Assembly: GCF_019219025.1 (NCBI RefSeq)
Contig: NZ_JAHUWN010000017.1
Span: 77,280 to 141,279 of the forward strand
Length of the DNA: 64,000 nucleotides
DNA from: Bacillus sp. sid0103
GTDB taxonomy: Bacteria > Bacillota > Bacilli > Bacillales_B > DSM-18226
Direction: 5' to 3'
Part shown: positions 1-9,221 of the stretch, one piece after another
Position numbering within the stretch: the stretch's first letter is position 1
Layout: each line of letters opens with the position of its first letter
Notes under the pieces: model-generated
The model's input: only the letters and a program-made list of their open reading frames with translations
Told to the model about the DNA's origin: nothing
The model's database searches: none
Position numbers and translations under genes: made by a program

Positions 1-504
1 ATTATCATTGGATCGAAAAACCCAGCTAAAATTTCTGCAGTGAAAAATTGCTTTTCTGATCAGCATGAGTTTGTCGACTTAGATATCCCATCTGGTGTTA
101 ATGAACAGCCGTTTTCAGATGATGAAACCATTAAAGGTGCAATTAATCGGGCAGTGGGTGCATTAAAACAGGAAAATGGCGATATTGGGATTGGTCTTGA
201 GGGCGGTGTTCAGGAAACGAGCTTTGGATTGCTTATCTGTAACTGGGGAGCACTTGCAACAAACGAGAGAGAACCGTTTATTGCAGGAGGAGCTAGAATC
301 CTTCTCCCTGAGGAGGTTGCAGCCAGACTGAGAGCTGGAGAAGAGTTGGGGCCAGTAATGGATGATTACGCCAAAATGAAGAATGTAAGCAAGCATGAAG
401 GGGCCGTTGGGATTTTTACCAATGGGTCCATCAATCGGGTTGATATGTTTACCCATCTTATGAAGCTCTTAGTGGGGCAATATACCTATTATTCCAGCCG
501 CTAA
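1..504 (+). CDS. DUF84 family putative inosine/xanthosine triphosphatase, 5' truncated by window edge
   Basis: The reading frame is open from base 1 and starts IIGSKNPAKISAV, matching the N-terminal substrate loop of the DUF84 (YjjX-like) NTPase family. The true start therefore lies just upstream of the window, and the GTG at 40 is internal. The family is thought to hydrolyse non-canonical ITP/XTP in the cytoplasm. Visible conserved parts are E-Q-P-F-S-D-D-E-T near residue 35 and the EGG segment (IGLEGGVQE). In bacilli this gene commonly sits just upstream of ytpP, as here. The assignment is by family resemblance and the substrate is not shown by the sequence. Confidence 0.8.
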   Translation: MIIGSKNPAKISAVKNCFSDQHEFVDLDIPSGVNEQPFSDDETIKGAINRAVGALKQENGDIGIGLEGGVQETSFGLLICNWGALATNEREPFIAGGARILLPEEVAARLRAGEELGPVMDDYAKMKNVSKHEGAVGIFTNGSINRVDMFTHLMKLLVGQYTYYSSR

Positions 505-629
505 AAAAATAGTGTAAGGGTATCCTAACTAAAAACGTTTGTGCAAAAGATTGGACTGTACCTATGTGGGACTGTTATGATTTGAAAAGAAGTATTAAAA
601 ACGCAAAGATTCAAACGGAGGCGTTGAAC

Positions 630-944
630 TTGAAGAATTTAGAGTCAGTAGAACAATTTGAACAACTGCGCAATCATGGAAAAACCATCTTTATGTTTTC
701 AGCAGGCTGGTGTCCAGATTGTCGCGTTATTGAGCCGGTTTTACCTGAAATCGAATCCAAATTTAATGAGTATACCTTTATTCATGTAGACCGAGATCAG
801 TTTATTGAGATATGTCAGCAATTGGATGTTTTTGGAATCCCAAGCTTTGTTGCATTTGAAAATGGAAACGAATTAGGGCGATTCGTAAGTAAAGACCGAA
901 AAACACAAGAAGAAATAGAAAATTTTATTTCAGGTTTAAAATAA
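630..944 (+). CDS. ytpP: Thioredoxin-like protein YtpP
   Basis: A 104-residue thioredoxin fold with a WCPDC active site (Cys28 and Cys31) and the cis-proline segment FGIPSF. It is expected to be a cytoplasmic thiol-disulfide oxidoreductase of the YtpP group. I place the start at TTG 630 because a GGAG-type ribosome binding site lies at 617-621. The longer ORF back to 564 lacks a site and would add an unconserved N-terminus. A hairpin with a T-run follows, so it may be transcribed separately from ytpQ. Length and position between the DUF84 gene and ytpQ agree with the B. subtilis order. Confidence 0.9.
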   Translation: MKNLESVEQFEQLRNHGKTIFMFSAGWCPDCRVIEPVLPEIESKFNEYTFIHVDRDQFIEICQQLDVFGIPSFVAFENGNELGRFVSKDRKTQEEIENFISGLK

Positions 945-956
945 AAGGAAGTAACT

Positions 957-985
957 CTCCATCACTTTGAGATGGGGGGTTTTTC
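957..985 (+). terminator. Rho-independent terminator after ytpP
   Basis: Seven-base-pair stem 957-963/971-977 with a 7-base loop, followed by TTTTTC. Confidence 0.6.
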
Positions 986-1028
986 ATGTAAAATAGACTG
1001 GGCAGCTCCTAAGATGGAGGGATTCAAA

Positions 1029-1823
1029 ATGAATATGAATAGTAGAAAAATGAAAGCAGAATTAGAAAGACGATTGGCTGGTGAAGATCGGGTAATCTCA
1101 TATGATCGCGAAAAAGATCAACTGCGATTTGAAAGCAAACTCTCAGGCAAGGGGATAACTGTTGCTCTACCAGGAATTATTGCCAAATGGCATGTCGAAA
1201 AAGAAAAAGCTATCGATGAAGTCGTTTATTATATCGAAGAGGGGCTGCGTGCGATGGAGGACGCAGTTCAGTTAACCGATCATGAGAAAAAAATCTTCCC
1301 CGTTATTCGCTCCTCTTCTTTCCCAACGGAAGCAGAAGAGAGCGTGCCATTTTTAATAGACGAGCACACTGCGGAAACAAAAATTTATTATGCGTATGAT
1401 CAAGGGAATACCTATCGGTTAATCGACTCACGTATCATGGCAAAAGAAGGCTGGGAAGCATCGCGGATTAGAGAAATTGCTTTATTTAATGTAAGATCAC
1501 TTTCCACCCCGCTAAAAGAGGATCAGGTCGCCGGCAATAGCTTTTACTTTCTGAACACCAATGATGGATACGATGCAAGCAGGATCTTAAACAAAGTTTT
1601 CTTAAATGAAGTTGAGAAGCAGATTACGGGAACGATGGTGCTTGCAGTTCCACATCAGGATGTGTTAATTATTGCTGATATTCGAAACGATCGAGGTTAT
1701 GATGTGATAGCACAAATGGCTATGAGCTTTTTTGCAAACGGTCATGTCCCCATAACAGCTTTATCTTTTTTATATGAAAATGGTGAATTAGAGCCTATTT
1801 TTATTTTAGGAAAAAATAAATAA
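1029..1823 (+). CDS. ytpQ: DUF1444 family protein YtpQ
   Basis: 264 residues, matching the length of B. subtilis YtpQ. The start at ATG 1029 follows ATGGAGGG. The protein has no signal peptide or membrane segment and belongs to DUF1444, a family of unknown function typical of Bacillus. The sequence contains the family-like LPGIIAKW and [13 protein letters not shown] segments. In B. subtilis ytpQ is followed by ytpR, a tRNA-binding-domain protein; here the next gene is sftA directly, so ytpR is missing. Function cannot be inferred beyond the family. Confidence 0.85.
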   Translation: MNMNSRKMKAELERRLAGEDRVISYDREKDQLRFESKLSGKGITVALPGIIAKWHVEKEKAIDEVVYYIEEGLRAMEDAVQLTDHEKKIFPVIRSSSFPTEAEESVPFLIDEHTAETKIYYAYDQGNTYRLIDSRIMAKEGWEASRIREIALFNVRSLSTPLKEDQVAGNSFYFLNTNDGYDASRILNKVFLNEVEKQITGTMVLAVPHQDVLIIADIRNDRGYDVIAQMAMSFFANGHVPITALSFLYENGELEPIFILGKNK

Positions 1824-1832
1824 TCAATATAG

Positions 1833-1866
1833 AAAAAGGATCACGATTGTACAGTGATCTTTTTTC
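1833..1866 (+). terminator. Terminator after ytpQ
   Basis: GATCAC...GTGATC stem at 1839-1859, with an A-run before and a T-run after. Confidence 0.8.
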
Positions 1867-1986
1867 ATTAATCCCTTTTCTGATTGCATGTATTTTGACT
1901 CATTTAAAAGAATAGTGTCGAAAAAATATGAAAAACTGATAAAATAGAGTGATAGACGAAAGTAGTTAGTAGAAAGAGTGATAGTT

Positions 1987-4470
1987 TTGAGCTGGTTCCA
2001 ACACCTTTTTCAAAAATTAAGAAAAGATGATGAAGAGGATGAATTTGAAGGGTACATTTTACATAAGCAACAAGAAGGAATGCCCTTTCTAAATAAATAT
2101 GAAAGTCTAAAGGACTTAGAGACGAAGATTTCTTATCAATACCCAAAAGGCAGTAATCATCCTTTTCATCCACCAAAACCTAAAGAAACCCAAAATAAAA
2201 AAGAAGAAACATTGCGCCAAAAAAGAATAACAAGGCACCCCGAACCTGAAACAAGAAAAATGAGGCCAATACCGGAAGTCCAAACGGTAAAACAGGATGT
2301 GCCAAAAATTAATAAAGAACCATTAGTTAAGAAAAGCGGTCCTTTCCAACCGACGGAGATTCCTTCACCTGTTTTTGGGTTTAATCGCCCGAAGAAGAAT
2401 ACGAATAAAATCGTGGAGCATGAATTAAGTCATTTTATAGAAGATGATAGTGAAAATCTGATTGACAATCTGATTGCAGCAGAAAAGATGACGACTGAAT
2501 TAAAGATTACAGGACGAACTGAGATGGACATCGAAGTTTACAAGACAGAATCAGCATTTGAAAAAAGTAATTCTGAAGAAGTTACGGATGTCCTCGAAGA
2601 AATAAACGCTTCTGAACAACATGACATCGAAGTTGCGATGGTAATGCCAGCGTCGACAGAAAAGCTGTTAGATTTGGTAGAAGTAGAAGACGTGCATGAA
2701 AATGAAGTTCAGGATGTAGATGCAATCGAAGTAAGAATGGCAGAAGATTCACTTGATGAGGTAAAGGAATTAATTGCAGTTGCAGATGATTTAATCTATA
2801 CAGAAGAGGTCTTGCCAGAACCAGAGGCTTTACCAGAACCGCCTGTACCAAAGCGTTCCCACTTACCATTTAATGTGATGATGTTGAAACAAGATAAACA
2901 AAAATGGGAAGAGCGTAAGAGGAGAAGAGCATTGGAATCCCAGGTTATGCCGCCAACAGAAAATGTGCAGCCAGAAAAGGCAAACCATGTGCTCGACCTC
3001 TTTAAAGGAATGGAAGAGAACAGCCAAGATCATACAGATGATGGTCAGTATGTACTTCCAGGATCTAGTTTGCTTAGTCCTCCTGTTACAGTGGTGAATG
3101 ATACTAAATGGCTATTAGAACAAGAGGAGATTTTAAACGAAACATTACAAAACTTTAATGTCGGTGCAAGTGTCGTCAATGTGACACAAGGTCCATCAGT
3201 TACCCGGTTTGAGGTTCAGCCAGAGCCCGGTGTTAAGGTCAACAAAATTACCAACTTAAGTGATGATATTAAGTTAAGTCTTGCAGCAAGAGACATTCGG
3301 ATTGAAGCTCCTATCCCAGGTAAACATACGATTGGGATTGAAGTTCCGAACCAAACGTCCCGTCCAGTATTCATAAACGAAATAATTCAAAGCAGTACCT
3401 TCAAAGAATCGACCTCTCCATTAACAGCAGTGCTCGGTCTTGATATTGCTGGAAAACCGATTGTGACCGATTTGAAGAAAATGCCGCATGGTTTGATTGC
3501 TGGGGCGACAGGGTCAGGAAAAAGTGTTTGCATTAACACCATTCTAGTTAGCTTACTATTTAAAGCCAGCCCCGAAGATTTAAAGCTTTTATTGATAGAT
3601 CCAAAAATGGTCGAACTCGCACCGTATAATCGGATTCCGCATCTAGTTAGTCCAGTCATTACGGATGTGAAGGCGGCAACTGCTGCCTTAAAATGGGCTG
3701 TTGATGAAATGGAAAGACGATACGAATTATTTGCCCATACGGGTGTTCGTGACATTAACCGTTTCAATGAACAGGCAATGAAACATAAGCAGTATGCCGA
3801 TAAACTTCCTTTTATTGTGATTATTATTGATGAGTTAGCAGATTTAATGATGATGTCACCAGCGGATGTGGAAGAAGCCATTTGTAGAATTGCCCAAAAA
3901 GCAAGAGCGTGTGGAATCCATTTAATTGTTGCCACCCAAAGGCCATCGGTTGATGTAATAACCGGCTTAATAAAGGCAAATATTCCTACTAGAATTGCTT
4001 TCTCTGTTTCATCTCAGGTAGATTCGCGCACCATCATTGATATCAGCGGGGCAGAAAAGCTACTGGGACGCGGTGATATGTTATTCTTAGAAAATGGATC
4101 CTCTAAACCTGTCCGTTTACAAGGAACGTTTGTCTCGGATGAAGAGATTGATCTTGTTGTTGCTCATGTGAGAGAACAGCGTGAACCAGATTACTTGTTT
4201 GAGCAAGAAGAATTATTAAAAAAAGCACAAGTAACTGAAAATGAAGATGAACTTTTTTATGATGCTTGCGAATTTATTATTGAACAAGGTGGTGCGTCTA
4301 CTTCCAGTCTTCAAAGGCGCTTTAAAATTGGCTATAATCGAGCTGCAAGATTGATGGATATGCTTGAGAACAATGGCTATATTACAAGTGCAAATGGAAG
4401 CAAAGCACGTGAAGTATTAATTACTGAAGCTGATTTAGAGTCTATTCAAGAGGCTAGTGCAAATAATTAA
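1987..4470 (+). CDS. sftA: DNA translocase SftA (soluble FtsK-like)
   Basis: 827 residues. SftA is a soluble septum-associated ATPase that moves chromosome arms clear of the closing septum. The long acidic and proline-containing N-terminal part (about 1-360) has no transmembrane helices, which separates it from SpoIIIE. The FtsK motor follows, with Walker A GATGSGKS near residue 506 and a Walker B strand IIIIDELADLMM near 615. The C-terminal ~70 residues form the winged-helix gamma domain (IEQGGASTSSLQRRFKIGYNRAARLMD) that reads polar DNA motifs. I chose TTG 1987 (MSWFQ) because AAAGAGTG sits 6 bases upstream; GTG 1978 would overlap that site. Confidence 0.93.
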   Translation: MSWFQHLFQKLRKDDEEDEFEGYILHKQQEGMPFLNKYESLKDLETKISYQYPKGSNHPFHPPKPKETQNKKEETLRQKRITRHPEPETRKMRPIPEVQTVKQDVPKINKEPLVKKSGPFQPTEIPSPVFGFNRPKKNTNKIVEHELSHFIEDDSENLIDNLIAAEKMTTELKITGRTEMDIEVYKTESAFEKSNSEEVTDVLEEINASEQHDIEVAMVMPASTEKLLDLVEVEDVHENEVQDVDAIEVRMAEDSLDEVKELIAVADDLIYTEEVLPEPEALPEPPVPKRSHLPFNVMMLKQDKQKWEERKRRRALESQVMPPTENVQPEKANHVLDLFKGMEENSQDHTDDGQYVLPGSSLLSPPVTVVNDTKWLLEQEEILNETLQNFNVGASVVNVTQGPSVTRFEVQPEPGVKVNKITNLSDDIKLSLAARDIRIEAPIPGKHTIGIEVPNQTSRPVFINEIIQSSTFKESTSPLTAVLGLDIAGKPIVTDLKKMPHGLIAGATGSGKSVCINTILVSLLFKASPEDLKLLLIDPKMVELAPYNRIPHLVSPVITDVKAATAALKWAVDEMERRYELFAHTGVRDINRFNEQAMKHKQYADKLPFIVIIIDELADLMMMSPADVEEAICRIAQKARACGIHLIVATQRPSVDVITGLIKANIPTRIAFSVSSQVDSRTIIDISGAEKLLGRGDMLFLENGSSKPVRLQGTFVSDEEIDLVVAHVREQREPDYLFEQEELLKKAQVTENEDELFYDACEFIIEQGGASTSSLQRRFKIGYNRAARLMDMLENNGYITSANGSKAREVLITEADLESIQEASANN

Positions 4471-4702
4471 TCTATAGTATTCTTTCATAACATGGACAAA
4501 TAATATATAGTGTACTGATTAAGCAGAATTTAAAGAATTTGTTTACAAATAGTTTTTCAGGCTAATTAATGATATAATTATTAAATATGTTTTTTAGAGG
4601 TTATTGAATTTTAGTGTACAATAGCACTCTGTTTTTCTTGTTAGCAAATACAGACAGATGTCATATACTGTTTTACAGATAGACGTTGTTGGAGGTTCAT
4701 CT

Positions 4703-6004
4703 ATGACTATTTACCATTTTGTCGGTATAAAGGGGTCTGGAATGAGTGCACTCGCACAAGTTCTACATGATATGAAATTTCAGGTGCAGGGCTCCGATGT
4801 CGAAAAGCGCTTTTTTACACAACTGGCCCTTGAGCAATCAGGGATTACCATTCTTCCTTTCCAAAAGGAGAATATCAAGCCAGGGATGACGATCATAGCA
4901 GGGAATGCCTTTCCTGATACACATGAGGAAATTCAAGAGGCAATGAAACTTGGGCTCCCTATTGTGCGTTACCATCGTTTTTTAGGTGACTTTATGCAAA
5001 ACTTTGCTAGTGTGGCAGTTACTGGTGCGCACGGGAAGACGTCAACAACAGGCTTACTTGCCCATGTGATCGAAGGGGCTAAGCCAACATCATTTTTAAT
5101 TGGTGATGGGACAGGTAAGGGTAGAGAAGGCTCAGAATACTTTGTATTTGAAGCTTGTGAATACAGAAGGCATTTTTTATCTTACTTTCCTGACTATGCG
5201 ATTATGACGAATATTGATTTTGATCATCCTGATTATTTTGCAAATATTGATGATGTCTTTTCAGCATTTCAAGAAATGGCTATACAAGTGAAAAAAGGAA
5301 TTTTTGCATATGGCGATGATGAACAGTTACAAAAAATCCAAGCAAAAGTTCCTGTCTTGTTTTATGGTTTTGGCGATGAAAATGACTATCAAGCAAAAAA
5401 TCTTGTGAAAACAACTAGTGGAACGACTTTTGATGTATTCATTCGGAATACATTTTATGACACATTCTCCATTCCAACTTTTGGCGATCACAGTGTATTA
5501 AACGCACTTGCCGTTATTGGATTATGTCATTATGAGGAAATTAACGTAGAGGTAGTCAAGAACCAATTAACTACCTTTCAAGGTGTGAAGAGAAGATTTT
5601 CGGAAAAAAGAATTGGGTCACAAATATTAATCGATGATTATGCCCATCATCCAACTGAAATAAAAGCAACGATTGATGCAGCTAAGCAAAAATATCCGGA
5701 TCGTAAAATTGTGACCGTATTCCAACCACATACCTTTTCACGGACTCAAGCGTTCCTTGAAGACTTTGCTAAAAGTTTACGAGCAGCTGATAAAGCCTAT
5801 TTATGTGAGATTTTTGGCTCTGCTCGTGAAAATCATGGAAAACTAACAATCAAAGACCTTCAGGGACGAATTGACGGGTCTGAAGTAATTACGGAAGACA
5901 AAACCTCCGTATTAAATGAATTTGAAAATAGCGTTATTATTTTTATGGGAGCCGGAGATATTCAAAAGTTCCAGGAATCCTATGAAAAACAATTAGCGAA
6001 ATAA
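4703..6004 (+). CDS. murC: UDP-N-acetylmuramate--L-alanine ligase
   Basis: 433 residues. MurC adds L-alanine to UDP-MurNAc in cytoplasmic peptidoglycan precursor synthesis. The N-terminal UDP-binding domain begins with the Rossmann turn [13 protein letters not shown]. The ATP loop [10 protein letters not shown] is near residue 109, and the C-terminal Mur ligase domain has DDYAHHPTE. The start ATG 4703 follows TTGGAGG; the longer ORF from 4658 has no ribosome binding site. It lies directly after sftA, as in other bacilli, with a 230-base gap containing a -10-like TATAAT at 4573-4578. Confidence 0.96.
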   Translation: MTIYHFVGIKGSGMSALAQVLHDMKFQVQGSDVEKRFFTQLALEQSGITILPFQKENIKPGMTIIAGNAFPDTHEEIQEAMKLGLPIVRYHRFLGDFMQNFASVAVTGAHGKTSTTGLLAHVIEGAKPTSFLIGDGTGKGREGSEYFVFEACEYRRHFLSYFPDYAIMTNIDFDHPDYFANIDDVFSAFQEMAIQVKKGIFAYGDDEQLQKIQAKVPVLFYGFGDENDYQAKNLVKTTSGTTFDVFIRNTFYDTFSIPTFGDHSVLNALAVIGLCHYEEINVEVVKNQLTTFQGVKRRFSEKRIGSQILIDDYAHHPTEIKATIDAAKQKYPDRKIVTVFQPHTFSRTQAFLEDFAKSLRAADKAYLCEIFGSARENHGKLTIKDLQGRIDGSEVITEDKTSVLNEFENSVIIFMGAGDIQKFQESYEKQLAK

Positions 6005-6009
6005 AAATG

Positions 6010-6046
6010 AAAGGATGCCATCAGATAGTTGGCATCCTTTCTTATT
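6010..6046 (+). terminator. Terminator after murC
   Basis: Eleven-base-pair stem 6010-6020/6030-6040 followed by a T-rich tract. Confidence 0.85.
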
Positions 6047-6057
6047 TTGGTAATAGA

Positions 6058-6174
6058 TAGTGGTGATTTTTGCAAAAATCACTCGCTTTCTGCTGGCTCA
6101 CGTTCCCGCAGGAGTGTCGCGATTTTTGCAAAAATCAATTCTTTATAACTCCACTTTCACCTTTAACAGAGCCT
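6058..6174. repeat. Intergenic repeat (family A) with twin 16-bp palindromes
   Basis: The stretch contains the perfect palindrome GATTTTTGCAAAAATC twice (6065-6080 and 6121-6136) around a core with CCCGCAGGAG. It ends in TTTAACAGAGCC, the terminal motif shared with the copies near 16.5, 41.8, 43.3 and 57.1 kb. It lies between the convergent ends of murC and the M29 peptidase gene. Confidence 0.6.
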
Positions 6175-7290
6175 TTATTTTAGACTCTCTGGGTTTAATA
6201 CTTCTAATTCAGGAAGGACAAACAGGCCGTCTTTGCGGATTAATATATCATCAAAATAGATTTCCCCGCCGCCGTACTCTGGCCGCTGGATATTCACCAT
6301 ATCCCAGTGGATGTTGGAATGGTTGCCATTAAAGGCATCATCATAACACTGGCCTGGTGTAAAGTGGAAGCTGCCAGCAATTTTTTCATCAAATAAGATG
6401 TCTTGCATTGGATAAAGGATAAATGGATTAACCCCTATTGCAAATTCGCCAATATAACGGGCACCTTCATCTGTATCAAAAATTTTATTGATCCGACTAG
6501 AATCATTAGACTCCGCTTCAACAATTTTCCCATCCCGGAAGGTCAGCTTCACATTTTCAAATGTAAATCCTTGATATGGTGAAGGAGTGTTATAGGTAAC
6601 AACTCCATTGACTGAATCGCGAACAGGAGCCGTATAAACTTCTCCATCAGGAATATTTAATCGTCCAGCACACTTAATAGCAGGGATATCCTTAATTGAA
6701 AAGCTAAGGTCCGTTCCTGGACCTGTGATTCGGACTTTGTCTGTTCGGTCCATTAACGCTTTCAGGCTGTCCATGGCTTTATCCATTTTTCCGTAATCGA
6801 GATTACAAACATCAAAATAAAAGTTTTCAAAGGCTTCTGTACTCATTTTAGCTAATTGAGCCATTGAAGATGTTGGGTACCGAAGGACAACCCATTTGGT
6901 CTTTGGCACACGAATGTCACGATGCACTTTTTTTCCAATGGTATTACCATGGATTTTCATTTTATCATCCGGCACATCTGATTGTTCGCTAATGTTATCA
7001 CCCGAACGTAGACCTATGTATGCGTCCATCTTAGCCATCACATTTGCTTCGAATTCTGCCATCATATTATATTGCTCTTCTTGTGCTCCTAATAAGAGCG
7101 AACGGTCCACTTGATGGTCCTTTAACAGCACAAAAGGGTATCCCCCAGCTATATAGGCTTCCTTCACAAGGGCAGTCACAAGTTCACGCTGAAGCCCGAA
7201 GTTTTCAATTAAAACCTTTTCACCCTTTTGAAGTTGGACCGAATAATTAATTAAGTTTTTTGCTAGTTTTTCAATACGAGGATCTTTCAT
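6175..7290 (-). CDS. M29 family aminopeptidase (AmpS/PepS type)
   Basis: 371 residues, close to the usual length of thermophilic-type M29 aminopeptidases, which are cytoplasmic metal-dependent exopeptidases. Metal-ligand-rich C-terminal segments are visible (AGSFHFTPGQCYDD, NHSNIHWDMV, GGGEIYFDDILIRKDG). They match the family pattern of conserved Glu, His and Asp ligands. The start ATG 7290 follows GGAGGCAT. The gene points against its neighbours and appears monocistronic. The exact substrate preference is not readable from the sequence. Confidence 0.9.
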   Translation of the reverse strand: MKDPRIEKLAKNLINYSVQLQKGEKVLIENFGLQRELVTALVKEAYIAGGYPFVLLKDHQVDRSLLLGAQEEQYNMMAEFEANVMAKMDAYIGLRSGDNISEQSDVPDDKMKIHGNTIGKKVHRDIRVPKTKWVVLRYPTSSMAQLAKMSTEAFENFYFDVCNLDYGKMDKAMDSLKALMDRTDKVRITGPGTDLSFSIKDIPAIKCAGRLNIPDGEVYTAPVRDSVNGVVTYNTPSPYQGFTFENVKLTFRDGKIVEAESNDSSRINKIFDTDEGARYIGEFAIGVNPFILYPMQDILFDEKIAGSFHFTPGQCYDDAFNGNHSNIHWDMVNIQRPEYGGGEIYFDDILIRKDGLFVLPELEVLNPESLK

Positions 7291-7454
7291 TTTTTATGCC
7301 TCCAACAAAAATTATCTAGGTACATTCTTATTGTAACCGAATCAAGCCATAAAGTTGAAAAATTAATCTTTCGTCCTGTAATAGATTAATTTTTTTATTA
7401 GAGACAGCAGGAAAAGAGGACAAATATATGGAAGTAGTATAAGATAATATCGAG

Positions 7455-7479
7455 GTTTATATCTAAACTTGATGGGTAA
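7455..7479 (+). promoter_or_regulatory. Sigma-B-like promoter of ytxGH
   Basis: GTTTAT (7455-7460), 13-base spacer, GGGTAA (7474-7479). This agrees well with the general-stress sigma-B consensus (GTTTAA, N12-14, GGGTAT). It lies 34 bases ahead of the ytxG start. In B. subtilis ytxGHJ is a known sigma-B and sigma-H operon. Confidence 0.6.
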
Positions 7480-7512
7480 TACATATTGATAGGATTAAGG
7501 CGGAGGTGCACA

Positions 7513-7971
7513 ATGCAAATAATTTTATACTTAAGCGTAGCCTTGATAGCAATCGCATTTTTTGTGCTTGTCATATTTTTATCGACAACACTCAAATCAT
7601 TTCAAGTTACACTTACAAGCGTTTCGAAAACATTGGCTGGACTGGAAAAACAGTTGGATGGTGTTACAGCCGAAACCACCATACTTTTACAAAAAACAAA
7701 CGCATTAGCAGATGATCTTAAACAGAAATCTGAAAGTTTAACTAGTGTTGTTGAAGCAGTAAAAGATGTGGGCACAACAGTTACTAAATTCAATGGAACC
7801 CTACAAAACATTACAAAATCAGTAGATAAACAAGTAGAAGAAAGCAAAGAAAAGATTTCGCAAATTGTTCAATGGAGTAATGTCATTTTAGAATTAAAGG
7901 ATAAGTGGCAGGCGAGAAAGCAAGCAAAAAACGAGGTTAACTTAGAAGGCAAGAAGATTAGATCTCATTAG
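7513..7971 (+). CDS. ytxG: General stress protein YtxG (DUF948)
   Basis: 152 residues with one N-terminal transmembrane helix (about 4-24) followed by a long helical, Thr/Val/Lys-rich region likely to form a coiled coil. This is the DUF948 layout. The start ATG 7513 follows GGAGGTG. It is followed after 23 bases by ytxH, with a sigma-B-like promoter upstream, so it is expected in the general stress regulon. The biochemical role is unknown; the topology suggests a membrane-anchored cytoplasmic coiled coil. Confidence 0.88.
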   Translation: MQIILYLSVALIAIAFFVLVIFLSTTLKSFQVTLTSVSKTLAGLEKQLDGVTAETTILLQKTNALADDLKQKSESLTSVVEAVKDVGTTVTKFNGTLQNITKSVDKQVEESKEKISQIVQWSNVILELKDKWQARKQAKNEVNLEGKKIRSH

Positions 7972-7994
7972 AAAAAATAGAGGAGGAAATGAAG

Positions 7995-8489
7995 ATGTCA
8001 AATAGGGATTTTGATTCAAGAGATACGAATCAAACTAGAAATGAGAAGTCATCCAATAACTTTCTGCTTGGAGCTTTTATTGGAGGAGTAGTTGGTGCTG
8101 CTGCTGCACTCTTTTTAGCCCCAAAGTCGGGAAAAGATCTTCGCCATAAGGTTAGTAACCAAGCTGGTTCCATCATCGACAAGACCTCAACTATGAGAGA
8201 AAATGTTATGAGCAAAAGCAATGAATTAGTCTCTAAAGGTTCCTCCTTATCCCAAGGAATTGTCCTCCAATCTACAGGTCTATTGAATAAGGTTAAAGGA
8301 AAAATAACAAACGAGGGCGTTGTGGAGGACAAAGGAGAATCAACCTATATTCCCATTCAACTCCCGAAAGAAAAGAGTAAATCGAAGAATACCATCGAAA
8401 TTGGAAACCGAGATAGCTCTGAAATAAGAAGAAAGCTTGAAGAAGCTAAAAGAGCGTTAGAAGAGGAAGAAAATAGGGTTAAACTTTAG
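7995..8489 (+). CDS. ytxH: General stress protein YtxH (YtxH-like family)
   Basis: 164 residues. The YtxH-like domain has a Gly/Ala-rich membrane segment (GAFIGGVVGAAAALFLAP) followed by the family mark KSGKDLR, then a charged, mostly helical tail. I use ATG 7995, since GGAGG at 7982-7986 is only 2 bases from the ATG at 7989. It is the second gene of the stress operon. The molecular function of the family is not established. Confidence 0.88.
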   Translation: MSNRDFDSRDTNQTRNEKSSNNFLLGAFIGGVVGAAAALFLAPKSGKDLRHKVSNQAGSIIDKTSTMRENVMSKSNELVSKGSSLSQGIVLQSTGLLNKVKGKITNEGVVEDKGESTYIPIQLPKEKSKSKNTIEIGNRDSSEIRRKLEEAKRALEEEENRVKL

Positions 8490-8585
8490 GCTGTGTTAAA
8501 GATTATTGTTGATTATAGCAATGTTGATTGGAGCGCAAATCAACATACAAGTATAACAATGCCAAACATTAAAAAGTCGTCGAAG
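8489..8585. repeat. Degraded copy of family A intergenic repeat
   Basis: Begins TAGGCTGTGTTAAAG and contains GTTGATTGGAGCGCAAATCAAC, resembling the ends and inner GTTGATT motifs of the longer family A copies. It is shorter than they are, so it is probably a decayed or internally deleted copy. Confidence 0.45.
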
Positions 8586-8609
8586 AATAAAACAGTTTAT
8601 TTGTTATAG

Positions 8610-8655
8610 AAACGGTGGAGTGATAAAATTACTTCACCGTTTATTTCATTTTTGG
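8610..8655 (+). terminator. Hairpin/attenuator immediately upstream of ytxJ
   Basis: Twelve-base-pair stem 8610-8621/8631-8642 (one G-T pair) followed by a T-rich stretch that runs into the ytxJ ribosome binding site (GGAGG about 8654). It would end ytxGH transcripts or attenuate ytxJ. Confidence 0.6.
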
Positions 8656-8667
8656 AGGTATGTACAC

Positions 8668-9000
8668 ATGTTAGCGAAAATTGATTCCATTGAAGAATTC
8701 GATGAAGTATTAAAAAAGGAGAGTAAGTTTTTTCTTTTAAAGCATAGCCTAACCTGTCCGATTAGCCATGCTGCCTATACGGAATTTGAGAAGTTTGCAA
8801 CTGAAAATCAGTCTGTTTCCACTTATTTCTTAGCCGTTCAGGATTCTCGTCCATTGTCTAATGAAGTCGCAGAGAAATTCCAAATAAAACATGAATCACC
8901 GCAAACCATCCTGTTTTCAAACGGAGAGGCCTTATGGAATGCCTCACACTGGAAAATAACAAACCGTTCTTTGCAGGGAGCATTGGGTGAAAATCAATAA
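8668..9000 (+). CDS. ytxJ: YtxJ, bacillithiol-system thioredoxin-like protein (DUF2847)
   Basis: 110 residues, thioredoxin-like, with a monothiol-type motif TCPIS (Cys30) in place of CxxC. YtxJ-family proteins are linked with bacillithiol redox chemistry and are proposed to be monothiol bacilliredoxins. The start ATG 8668 follows GGAGGTATG. It lies 178 bases after ytxH, separated by a repeat remnant and a hairpin, so coupling to the stress operon may be partial. The family is clear, but the target disulfides are unknown. Confidence 0.87.
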   Translation: MLAKIDSIEEFDEVLKKESKFFLLKHSLTCPISHAAYTEFEKFATENQSVSTYFLAVQDSRPLSNEVAEKFQIKHESPQTILFSNGEALWNASHWKITNRSLQGALGENQ

Positions 9001-9102
9001 ATCAACCTCAACCTTTTAAGTTTTTGGACAAAGTGTTTTCGTTCTCATATTTAACCGAATGCTTTAGCGCTTAAAAGCGTTTAATCATTAAAGAAATAGT
9101 TA

Positions 9103-9131
9103 GTGACAATTAAATGCATTTCAGATATAAT
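9103..9131 (+). promoter_or_regulatory. Sigma-A promoter of aroA
   Basis: GTGACA (9103-9108), 17-base spacer, TATAAT (9126-9131), about 90 bases ahead of the aroA start. Confidence 0.6.
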
Positions 9132-9221
9132 AAGTTCTAATTATAAAATGTTGAAATATTAAAAATCTTTGGACTGTACATTAAAAGATCTGTATTGCAA
9201 GAGAAAGGATGGGGACGAAGG

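Noticed and set aside
6060..6332. Plus-strand ORF of 90 codons
   Set aside because: It runs through a family A repeat and antisense to the M29 peptidase gene, without a ribosome binding site.
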